Source: Pantoea sp. A4
Lineage (GTDB): Bacteria > Pseudomonadota > Gammaproteobacteria > Enterobacterales > Enterobacteriaceae
Direction of reading: 5' to 3'
Assembly: GCF_000295955.2 (NCBI RefSeq)
Contig: NZ_ALXE01000025.1
Location: 62,001 to 126,000, forward strand
DNA length: 64,000 nt
Shown here one piece after another: positions 50,293 through 57,930 of this stretch. Made by a program: the position numbers and the translations under genes. The notes below the pieces were generated by a model. The model saw nothing but the letters and a program-made list of their open reading frames with translations, did not search any database and was not told the origin of the DNA. Position 1 is the stretch's first letter. Every line of letters begins with the position of its first letter.

Positions 50293-52035
50293 ATGAGCGT
50301 GCAGAGCGTAGAGTGGCGGCAAAAATCAGTGAAGTGTCTGCGGTGGCGACCGCGGGCCGAACCCCTGGTCTTGATGCTGCTGATTGTGATTATCGCTCTG
50401 CTCTCGGTCGCGCCTTTTCTCCGTTTGATCTGGACGGCACTGGCACCCCAGGGCACGCCTGAACTCGCGCATTTACTGCGCTTTCTCAGCGCGCCCATGG
50501 TCGTTTCTGCCACTTTGAACACGCTAGGCCTGGGGGTAGCGGCAACCTTGTTATCGCTGCTCCTCGGCACGCTGGCCGCCTGGCTGGTGGCGCTAAGCGA
50601 TCTGCGTGGCAAAACGGTATGGGTGTTTGCCTTTATTCTGCCGTTGATGATCCCGCCGCAGGTGACGGCGCTGGCGTGGTTGCAGGGTCTGGCTCCAGGC
50701 AGCCTGTTGGCTACGCTGTTTCACTCTTTGGGGCTGCCGTGGTTTGCGCCTGGTGAACAACCGCTGTATTCGTGGTGGGGCATGGTGCTGCTGCTTGGTT
50801 TGCATAATGCCCCTCTGGTCTTTGTGACGGTACGCGCCGGACTGCGGCGTCTTCCGGCGGAACTGGTTGAGGCGGCACGCATCAGCGGGGCTTCGCCGTG
50901 GCAAATTGCCTATACCGTGATCCTGCCGCTGGCGCGTCCGACGATTTTTGCCGCCGCCGCCCTGACGTTTGTTGCCAGCGTGGGCAATTTTGGTATTCAG
51001 GCGATGCTGGGTATTCCGGCCCGCATCCCAACGCTGATTACGCTGGTCTATCAGCAGCTTAATGCTATTGGTCCCACTGCATTGCCAAATACCGCCGTCT
51101 ATTCGCTGCTGATCGCAGCGATCACCCTGGGTGGCATGGGGATCAGTGGTTGGTTGGGTGGGCGGCGCGATGTGCGCGTCAGTGGGTCGTTACGGCCCTG
51201 GCACCAGCCGCTGGGACGCGCGCGGCTGCCGTGTGAAGCGATTGCCTGGCTGTGGATGCTGGTGACGCTATTACTGCCGCTTTCGGCTTTACTGACCACG
51301 GCGCTGACGCGTGGCTTCGGTCAGGCACTCACCTGGCAGACGCTGACCTTCGAGAATTTCCAGCAGGCATTATGGGGCTATCCGGCGATCCGCCAGGCCT
51401 TTCTCACCAGCCTGGCATTAACCAGCGTTGCAGCGGTAATCCTGACGGTGATGGCACTGTTTCTGGCGTTCTTCCTCAGTTGGCAGCGCACCCTGTTGGT
51501 ACGCGGATTGTGGTTTGCCAGCGAACTGACTTATGCACTGCCAGGGATCGTGACTGGCGTTGCGGCGCTGCTGTTTTTCCTGCGCCCGCTGCCGCTGCTC
51601 AATGTTTCGCTTTATGGTACCTACTGGATAATCCTGGCCGCCTATCTGGCGAACTTTTTGGCGCTGGTTCTCCGCCCCACGCTGGCGGGATTTGCCCGTA
51701 TTGAACCTGCGCTGGATGAAGCTGCACGTCTGGCGGGAGCCGGTTTTCTGCGCCGAATGTGGGATATTTTACTGCCGCTGGTGGCACCTCCCGCGCTGGC
51801 AGGAGCGCTATTGGTGTTTCTTACCGCGCTGAATGAAATTCAGGTCTCGGTGCTGTTAGTCACCTCGTCAACACAAACCCTGGGACCTATGATCATTTTC
51901 CTCGATGAAGGTGGTTCTGCTCCACTGGCAGCGGCGGTGGGCTGCCTGATGATTGGCGTTGTGCTGCTGCTGATGTGGCTGACGGCGCGCCTTTCCCGTC
52001 ATCTGCCGCAAGGCATACTGCCCTGGCAGGCCTGA
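50293..52035 (+). CDS. ABC importer fused permease, FbpB-like
   Basis: Inner-membrane permease of 580 residues with about twelve helices in two homologous halves. Each has a BPD-transporter EAA loop: ELVEAARISGASPWQIAYTVILPLARPTIF in the first half, ALDEAARLAGAGFLRRMWDILLPLVAPPAL in the second. This duplicated form is typical of FbpB/PhnU-V type importers. I chose the ATG at 50293 (GGAGG 5 nt upstream); a longer frame from 50248 overlaps the binding-protein gene. Confidence 0.9.
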   Translation: MSVQSVEWRQKSVKCLRWRPRAEPLVLMLLIVIIALLSVAPFLRLIWTALAPQGTPELAHLLRFLSAPMVVSATLNTLGLGVAATLLSLLLGTLAAWLVALSDLRGKTVWVFAFILPLMIPPQVTALAWLQGLAPGSLLATLFHSLGLPWFAPGEQPLYSWWGMVLLLGLHNAPLVFVTVRAGLRRLPAELVEAARISGASPWQIAYTVILPLARPTIFAAAALTFVASVGNFGIQAMLGIPARIPTLITLVYQQLNAIGPTALPNTAVYSLLIAAITLGGMGISGWLGGRRDVRVSGSLRPWHQPLGRARLPCEAIAWLWMLVTLLLPLSALLTTALTRGFGQALTWQTLTFENFQQALWGYPAIRQAFLTSLALTSVAAVILTVMALFLAFFLSWQRTLLVRGLWFASELTYALPGIVTGVAALLFFLRPLPLLNVSLYGTYWIILAAYLANFLALVLRPTLAGFARIEPALDEAARLAGAGFLRRMWDILLPLVAPPALAGALLVFLTALNEIQVSVLLVTSSTQTLGPMIIFLDEGGSAPLAAAVGCLMIGVVLLLMWLTARLSRHLPQGILPWQA

Positions 52036-52201
52036 TTCCAACAAGACGCCCCGCAATCGCCTGTTTTTCCGTCTTCTGGCTCTGAATATTTTTTAAACAG
52101 TGCCGATAATTGCTGCATGAAACTAGCATAACGGTTAATAATCACGCTAATTTTTTGTGAATGTTATGCTTAATGCTGACGGTAAGTTAGGAGTATTCTT
52201 A

Positions 52202-52258
52202 ATGCATATCGCCGGTATCAAGGGCTACGCAGCAACAGGCAAGAAGAAGAATGGATAA
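52202..52258 (+). CDS. candidate 18-residue leader ORF overlapping the PAS-GGDEF-EAL start
   Basis: ATG at 52202 with AGGAG 8 nt upstream, a better ribosome site than the one before the main gene. It encodes MHIAGIKGYAATGKKKNG and its TAA overlaps the next gene's ATG by 8 bases (ATGGATAA). This is the arrangement of translational coupling. The downstream gene has only an AAGAAGA stretch as its own site. Confidence 0.45.
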   Translation: MHIAGIKGYAATGKKKNG

Positions 52259-54341
52259 AAACGCTGATATTATGTACCGCATGCTCGTTCAGAGCGTGAT
52301 TGATTATGCCATCTATATGCTGGAACCTGATGGTACCGTAGCGAACTGGAATGCGGGTGCGCAACGTGCTAAAGGCTATGTGGCCGAGGAGATCGTCGGC
52401 AAAAACTTTGCCCTGTTTTACAGCGCAGAGGATCGCCAACAGGGTGTGCCACAACGCGGATTAGAGATTGCTGCGACCCAGGGGCGTTTCGAAACCCAGG
52501 GGCTGCGCTACCGTAAAGATGGCTCCGCCTTTTGGGCGCACGTGGTGATTGATGCCATTCACGATGACGACGGCACGCTGATTGGATTTGCCAAGATCAC
52601 CCGTGATATTACCGAACGCCGCGCCTGGGAACAGGAGCAGCTCAAGGCCAAAGAGCTGGCAGAAAAGCAGAGCGCCAAAATGTCAGCGCTGTCGAAATTT
52701 CTCGACAATATCATCGCCAATATTCCCTCCAGCGTGATTGTGGAAGATGCTATTACGCGAGAAATTTTGCTGGTGAACGATAAAGCGTTGCAGCTGTTCA
52801 GTGTGCCAAAGTCACTGATCGTGCACCATCGTCCCCATGAATGCATGAGTGCGGAACTGAGTGACTATTTCAACAGCCTCGGGGATGTTGCGTTGCGCAA
52901 TGAAGGGGTGCATGAGCGTGAGCAACTGCTACTCACCGCGCGAGGCGAGCGGATTCTGCACACCAAAGCTACCTCCATCAATGGCGAAGATGCGCTGCAA
53001 AACTACCTGATGCTGATCGTTGAAGATGTGACGGATCAGCGTGCCGCAGATGCCCGCATTCACCACATGGCGCACCACGATAACCTCACCAGCCTGCCAA
53101 ACCGCATCCTGTTCCGCCAGCGTCTGAGCGAAGCGCTGCGCAGCGAAGATCGGCGCAGCAACGCTACGTTATGCCTCGATCTCGACAACTTTAAAAACGT
53201 TAACGATGCGTTGGGCCATCAGGTTGGCGATGAATTGCTGCGCGCGGTGGCGAAGCGCTTGCGCAATACCCTACGCGATCAGGATACCCTGGCACGTATC
53301 GGCGGCGATGAGTTCGCCATCGTTCTGCCCTGTGTCCAGAGTGAAGCAGAAGCCAGCGTGGTGGCACAGCGTCTGATTGAGGTGATCCGTCCGCCGGTTA
53401 ATATTGAAGGCAATAACCTCTCAGTGGGGCTGAGCGTCGGGATTGTGCTCAGCACCCCGGATATCAACACGCCAGAACAGATGCTGCGTTGTGCAGACAT
53501 GGCGCTGTATGAGGCCAAGCGTAACGGGCGTAACCGCTTCGAGCACTTTACGCTGGAGATGGATGATATTGCGCGCAGCCGACGTTTGATTGAAAACGAC
53601 TTGCGCGATGCGCTGAGCAATCGCCAGTTAAAACTCTATTATCAGCCGATTACCAACGGCGACCAGCACACCATTATTGGCTATGAAGCGCTGATGCGTT
53701 GGCACCACCCGGTTAAGGGCGTGATCATGCCGAATGACTTCATCCACGTTGCCGAAGAGACCGGCTTAATTCATATGCTCGGTGCCTATGCGCTGTATGA
53801 AGCCTGCCGTGAAGCCGCCAGTTGGGAAGGGCAGCAGTCCGTCTCAGTCAACCTCTCGCCACTGCAATTTAAAAACAGTTCGTTGCTCTCGGTGGTGGAA
53901 GGGGCGTTACGCGAATCGGGCCTGGAGCCACAGCGTCTGGAACTGGAGATTACCGAGTCGGTATTGCTGGACGATAACCTCGGCAACATCCGCACGCTGA
54001 ATAGCCTGAAAGCGCTGGGGGTGAAAATTGCGCTGGATGATTTCGGCACCGGTTACTCTTCACTGAGCTACCTGCGTTCATTCCCGTTCGATAAGATCAA
54101 AATCGATAAGTCGTTTATCAACGACATGGGCGATAGCCGCGAGGCGTTAGCGATTATCCGGGCGATTACCGGCATGAGCCGTAGTCTGGATATTCAGATC
54201 ACCGCGGAAGGGGTAGAAAACAGTGAGCAGTTTGCGAAGCTACAGGAAGAGGGATGTACGCTGTTTCAGGGCTATCTGTTTGGACGCCCGCAGCCTTCGG
54301 AGCAGCGCTTAAAAAAGCTGGATAGCGACGAAAGTGAATAA
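52251..54341 (+). CDS. PAS-PAS-GGDEF-EAL cyclic-di-GMP enzyme
   Basis: Soluble dual-domain protein of 696 residues. The first PAS (~10-125) has a PAC-like end (RYRKDGSAFWAHVVIDAIHDDDG...GFAKITRDITERR). A second PAS-like region is at ~150-260. GGDEF is intact at 351-355 with an RxxD inhibitory site just upstream (RDQDTLARIGGDEF). EAL is intact (EAL at 479-481, DDFGTGYSSLSYL). No membrane segment. Both activities look possible, with feedback control of the cyclase. It sits between the importer operon and ftnA, ending in a shared terminator. Confidence 0.92.
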   Translation: MDKNADIMYRMLVQSVIDYAIYMLEPDGTVANWNAGAQRAKGYVAEEIVGKNFALFYSAEDRQQGVPQRGLEIAATQGRFETQGLRYRKDGSAFWAHVVIDAIHDDDGTLIGFAKITRDITERRAWEQEQLKAKELAEKQSAKMSALSKFLDNIIANIPSSVIVEDAITREILLVNDKALQLFSVPKSLIVHHRPHECMSAELSDYFNSLGDVALRNEGVHEREQLLLTARGERILHTKATSINGEDALQNYLMLIVEDVTDQRAADARIHHMAHHDNLTSLPNRILFRQRLSEALRSEDRRSNATLCLDLDNFKNVNDALGHQVGDELLRAVAKRLRNTLRDQDTLARIGGDEFAIVLPCVQSEAEASVVAQRLIEVIRPPVNIEGNNLSVGLSVGIVLSTPDINTPEQMLRCADMALYEAKRNGRNRFEHFTLEMDDIARSRRLIENDLRDALSNRQLKLYYQPITNGDQHTIIGYEALMRWHHPVKGVIMPNDFIHVAEETGLIHMLGAYALYEACREAASWEGQQSVSVNLSPLQFKNSSLLSVVEGALRESGLEPQRLELEITESVLLDDNLGNIRTLNSLKALGVKIALDDFGTGYSSLSYLRSFPFDKIKIDKSFINDMGDSREALAIIRAITGMSRSLDIQITAEGVENSEQFAKLQEEGCTLFQGYLFGRPQPSEQRLKKLDSDESE

Positions 54342-54349
54342 GCAATAAG

Positions 54350-54376
54350 AAAACCGGCCCTGAGAGGGCCGGTTTT
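54350..54376. terminator. bidirectional intrinsic terminator
   Basis: AAAACCGGCCC / GGGCCGGTTTT forms an 11-bp stem flanked by A's on one side and T's on the other, between the convergent PAS-GGDEF-EAL gene and ftnA. Confidence 0.9.
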
Positions 54377-54380
54377 GCTA

Positions 54381-54893
54381 TCAGGAGGCGCTGCCGTCCT
54401 GATGGGTTTCCATGCGGCCCAGCTCTTTGTCGAGCAGGAACAGGCCGTCACCGCTGTTACCGACGATAGCCAGTTTATCCAGCACGGTTTTGAACAGCTT
54501 CTCTTCTTCGTGCTGCTCTGCCACGTACCACTGCAGGAAGTTAAAGGTTGAGTAGTCCTGCGTGGTGATGGCGGCGTGCGCCAGTTCATTGATGCGCGCA
54601 GTGATCAGTTTCTCGTGGTCCAGCGCCTGCTCCAGCAGTTGCTTGATCGAGTCCCAGGCGATAGGTGGTGCTTCGATTGCGCCTAACAGTGGCAGCGCAC
54701 CGGTATCGCTCAGGTAGTCGAACAGACGATGCATGTGCTGCATCTCTTCGCGTGAGTGCTCTTTCATAAATGCCGCTGCGCCTTCCAGACCTTTGTCAGC
54801 ACACCAGGCGCTCATTTGCAGGTAGAGGTTGGCAGAGAAGAACTCAAGATTCAGTTGCGCGTTCAGGCGTGAAATCATGTCAGGCGTCAGCAT
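54381..54893 (-). CDS. ftnA: bacterial non-haem ferritin FtnA
   Basis: Iron-storage protein of 170 residues, clearly collinear with E. coli FtnA (165): MLTPDMISRLNAQLNLEFFSANLYLQMSAW, then EEMQHMHRLFDYLSDTGALP with ferroxidase Glu/His ligands, and INELAHAAITTQDYSTFNFLQWYVAEQHEEEKLFKTVLDKL. I chose the second ATG (54893), which gives proper spacing to GAGGAA; the first ATG (54899) touches that site. A 24-subunit cytoplasmic shell storing ferric iron. Confidence 0.95.
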   Translation of the reverse strand: MLTPDMISRLNAQLNLEFFSANLYLQMSAWCADKGLEGAAAFMKEHSREEMQHMHRLFDYLSDTGALPLLGAIEAPPIAWDSIKQLLEQALDHEKLITARINELAHAAITTQDYSTFNFLQWYVAEQHEEEKLFKTVLDKLAIVGNSGDGLFLLDKELGRMETHQDGSAS

Positions 54894-55337
54894 GGGCATT
54901 TCCTCAAATTTGTCTATTTTATGTGCAGTAAGCAGTGGTGGAATTATGCACCATTACGGCGAAAAAGAGAAAGAGAAATAAGAAAAAAACTTCACGATAT
55001 ATTATTGATTTAACTGTAATTATTCCACTAATTGAATGCGAGCGATTATCATTATTGTCCGCTTTTCACTCAAGTGATACCCGGCAATGCCAGGTGTGGG
55101 ATTTTGTGCAGCTGCACAGCAGTAGTGAATGAGGTAAAAGTGCATAATTTTGCGTAAGTTAAAGATAAATAAACACTTTTGGTTTCGCTGTTAAGATTAA
55201 GTGTTTAATTATCAATGTGTTGCATTTTGTGGAATGTGATAACTATTTGCCGTGCAATGGGTTGTTCGACTAAAAAAAAGATGACATCATTGCGCCTGTT
55301 TTTTTACTGTCATCCACCCTTCACAGAGGACGCCGCT
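54894..55337. promoter_or_regulatory. long AT-rich ftnA / speC intergenic region
   Basis: About 440 bp with no convincing gene. Small open frames (for example 54935-55132) are lysine-rich by composition and lack ribosome sites. The region must include the ftnA promoter (left) and the speC promoter (probably 55150-55300). Confidence 0.5.
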
Positions 55338-55448
55338 ATGTCCGGTACAATGCTTGTTGTCAGCACTTGTTGCCGAGCTGTGCTTCGAAAGCGCATCGGG
55401 CGTCCTTCTGGCTGTAATCCAGCGATCCCCTTTCTCACCATGCGGTGA
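55338..55448 (+). CDS. candidate 36-residue leader peptide upstream of speC
   Basis: ATG at 55338 preceded by AGAGGA (spacing about 9). It encodes a 36-residue Cys/Arg-rich peptide with the stretch STCCRAVLRKRIGRPSGC and ending in IPFLTMR. It is followed within 24 bp by a long hairpin (55472-55512), and then speC at 55632. It does not resemble the E. coli SpeFL arrest peptide as I recall it. A regulatory leader is plausible but unproven. Confidence 0.45.
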   Translation: MSGTMLVVSTCCRAVLRKRIGRPSGCNPAIPFLTMR

Positions 55449-55471
55449 GGCCAGCCTGACGTTCTCTGTTG

Positions 55472-55512
55472 GACATGAGTAAAGACAGAGCTGTTCTGGC
55501 TTTACTGATGTC
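55472..55512 (+). promoter_or_regulatory. 16-bp interrupted hairpin in the speC leader
   Basis: GACAT/ATGTC, AGTAAAG/CTTTACT and CAGA/TCTG pair in register around a 5-nt GCTGT loop, with only two single mismatches. A stem of this length in a probable 5' leader, 120 bp before speC, suggests an attenuator or processing structure. A smaller hairpin (GTGCC-ATT-GGCAC, 55587-55599) lies nearer the start codon. Confidence 0.6.
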
Positions 55513-55631
55513 TATCGGTTGCGGCTGCCATTCTGTTACGCACGCTGCCTTGTGACGTTATTCGCCGGGGAATCTTCCTCATTGCTGTGCCATTGGCACC
55601 CACTCATCCTTGACCGCTAGGGATTTGTGCT

Positions 55632-57779
55632 ATGAAACCACTGAAAATTGCCGCCAGCGTCCTGGTGGCGCATGAACTGATTACTGCACGCCAGGTTGTA
55701 ACGCTGGATAATACCGACTTCACGGATGTGGCGGCAGTTGTCGTCTCTCTGGCCGATTCGCGCAGCGGCGTGCTGGCGCTGTTACGCCATACCGGTTTTA
55801 ATCTGCCGGTATTTGTTGCTCTTGCTCACCCGGAACAGTGGCCAGTCCTGCCTGAAGGCTGCCAGGCTTACAGTGGTAGTGCGGCCGATGTTGCCGCACT
55901 GGAAGCGGCTGCTCATGCTTATGAAAGTGCGCTGTTGCCGCCGTTCTTTGACACGCTGACCAAATATGTGGCGATGCAGAACAGCACCTTTGCCTGTCCT
56001 GGTCATCAGGGCGGCGCGTTTTTCAAAAAGCACCCGGCAGGCCGCCAGTTCTTTAATTTCTACGGCGAAAATGTCTTTCGTTCAGACATGTGCAACGCCG
56101 ATGTCAAACTGGGCGATCTCCTCATCCATGAAGGCTCCGCCAAGGATGCGCAGAAATTTGCCGCGAAAGTGTTTAACGCCGATAAAACCTATTTCGTGCT
56201 CAACGGCACTTCCAGCGCCAATAAAGTGGTGACCAACGCCCTGCTGACGCGTGGCGATCTGGTGCTGTTTGACCGCAACAATCACAAGTCGAACCACCAC
56301 GGTGCGCTGATTCAGGCAGGCGCTACGCCGGTTTATCTTGAAGCGGCGCGTAACCCGTTTGGCTTTATTGGTGGCATTGATGCGCACTGTTTCGATGAAG
56401 CCTATCTGCGCAAGCAGATTGAGGCAGTAGCGCCACAGCGCGCCACCGAGGCTCGCCCGTTCCGCCTGGCGATTATTCAGCTCGGCACCTACGACGGCAC
56501 GGTGTACAACGCACGCCAGGTGGTCGATCGCATCGGCCATCTGTGTGACTACATCCTGTTTGATTCCGCGTGGGTGGGCTATGAGCAGTTTATTCCGGTG
56601 ATGGAAGCGGGTTCCCCGCTGCTGCTCGATCTCAATGAAAACGATCCTGGCATTTTTGTGACGCAGTCCGTACACAAACAGCTGGCGGGTTTCTCGCAGA
56701 CTTCGCAGATCCACAAAAAAGATAACCACATTCGTGGGCAAAAACGTTTTTGCCCGCACAAGCGGTTGAACAATGCCTTTATGCTGCACGCCTCCACCAG
56801 CCCGTTCTATCCGTTGTTCGCTGCGCTGGATGTGAACGCCAAAATGCATCAGGGCCCGGCAGGACGTCGTTTGTGGCATGAGTGCGTTACGCTGGGGATT
56901 GGCGCGCGTAAAGCGATTCTTTCCCGCTGTGAAATGATCAAACCTTTCTTGCCAGAACAGGTTCATGGCAAGCCGTGGCAGGATGCGGACACGGAAACTA
57001 TCGCTGCCGATCCTGCGTACTTTAGCTTCGAACCTGGGGCAAAATGGCACGGATTTGAAGGCTATGCGCGCGATCAGTATCTGGTTGATCCCTGCAAGCT
57101 GCTGCTCACCACGCCGGGTATTGACGCCTCCAGCGGCAAATACACCGAGTTTGGTATTCCCGCCACCATTCTGGCGAACTACCTGCGTGAAAATGGCATT
57201 GTGCCGGAAAAGTGCGACCTCAACTCGATCCTGTTCCTGTTAACCCCTGCCGAAAGTGCCGAGAAAATGGCGCTATTGGTAGCGAAACTGGTGCAGTTTG
57301 AGCAACACGTGAAAGACGATGCGCTGTTGGAAGAGGTGCTGCCGACCGTGTACCGCAAAAATGCGGCGCGTTATCAGGGCTACACATTACGTCGTCTGTG
57401 TCAGGAGATGCACGATCTCTACGTCAATCATGACGTGAAAGATCTGCAAAAGGCGATGTTCCGCCAGGAGAGCCTGCCAGCGGTTAAGGTGAATCCTCAG
57501 GATGCGCATCAGTCCTACATTCGCGGTGACGTTGAGCTGGTCGCCATTGCGGATGCCGCAGGGCGTGTGGCGGCGGAAGGGGCGCTGCCGTATCCGCCGG
57601 GTGTGTTGTGCGTGGTGCCTGGTGAGGTTTGGGGCGGGGCGGTGCAGCGCTACTTCCTCGCGCTGGAAGAGGGCATCAATCAGCTACCTGGCTTCTCGCC
57701 GGAGTTGCAGGGCGTATATAACCAGGCCGATGAGCAGGGGAATATCCGCTTAGTTGCCAATATGTTGTTGCAGGATTAA
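55632..57779 (+). CDS. speC: ornithine decarboxylase SpeC
   Basis: PLP enzyme of 715 residues converting ornithine to putrescine; closest by eye to the biosynthetic E. coli SpeC (711). An N-terminal wing domain (~1-105) is followed by the group III decarboxylase core: STFACPGHQGGAFFKKHPAG, the PLP-lysine segment TQSVHKQLAGFSQTSQIH, and the C-terminal GALPYPPGVLCVVPGEVWGGAVQRYFLAL. AGGGA lies 8 nt before the ATG. It competes for ornithine with the OlsF-like enzyme encoded 7.5 kb upstream (inference). Position next to tRNA-Phe is as in E. coli. Confidence 0.95.
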   Translation: MKPLKIAASVLVAHELITARQVVTLDNTDFTDVAAVVVSLADSRSGVLALLRHTGFNLPVFVALAHPEQWPVLPEGCQAYSGSAADVAALEAAAHAYESALLPPFFDTLTKYVAMQNSTFACPGHQGGAFFKKHPAGRQFFNFYGENVFRSDMCNADVKLGDLLIHEGSAKDAQKFAAKVFNADKTYFVLNGTSSANKVVTNALLTRGDLVLFDRNNHKSNHHGALIQAGATPVYLEAARNPFGFIGGIDAHCFDEAYLRKQIEAVAPQRATEARPFRLAIIQLGTYDGTVYNARQVVDRIGHLCDYILFDSAWVGYEQFIPVMEAGSPLLLDLNENDPGIFVTQSVHKQLAGFSQTSQIHKKDNHIRGQKRFCPHKRLNNAFMLHASTSPFYPLFAALDVNAKMHQGPAGRRLWHECVTLGIGARKAILSRCEMIKPFLPEQVHGKPWQDADTETIAADPAYFSFEPGAKWHGFEGYARDQYLVDPCKLLLTTPGIDASSGKYTEFGIPATILANYLRENGIVPEKCDLNSILFLLTPAESAEKMALLVAKLVQFEQHVKDDALLEEVLPTVYRKNAARYQGYTLRRLCQEMHDLYVNHDVKDLQKAMFRQESLPAVKVNPQDAHQSYIRGDVELVAIADAAGRVAAEGALPYPPGVLCVVPGEVWGGAVQRYFLALEEGINQLPGFSPELQGVYNQADEQGNIRLVANMLLQD

Positions 57780-57787
57780 TCCGTCGC

Positions 57788-57807
57788 AGGGGGCATTTTT
57801 GCCCCCT
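57788..57807 (+). terminator. hairpin terminator-like structure after speC
   Basis: AGGGGGCA-TTTT-TGCCCCCT, 8-bp GC-rich perfect stem 8 bp after the speC stop; the following U-run is weak. Confidence 0.65.
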
Positions 57808-57930
57808 CGTTGATATTGCGTCTCAACAAAATGTCACACTTTTCCCCGCCCTTAAGCATCTTCCTGCTGTCTGCTGGTGGCCTGAGTCCGTATCATTGGC
57901 GCGACAACGAAGAATCAAATAAACATTCCA

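Noticed and set aside
54935..55132. Lysine-rich 65-codon frame upstream of speC
   Set aside because: A/T-driven composition, no ribosome site, no family resemblance.
55338..55448. Homologue of the E. coli SpeFL leader peptide
   Set aside because: The peptide sequence and the associated enzyme (SpeC-like rather than inducible SpeF) do not match; kept only as an unnamed candidate leader.
56082..57050. 322-codon open frame on the minus strand
   Set aside because: Lies wholly antisense to the conserved speC core; codon pattern and lack of a ribosome site mark it as a shadow of SpeC.
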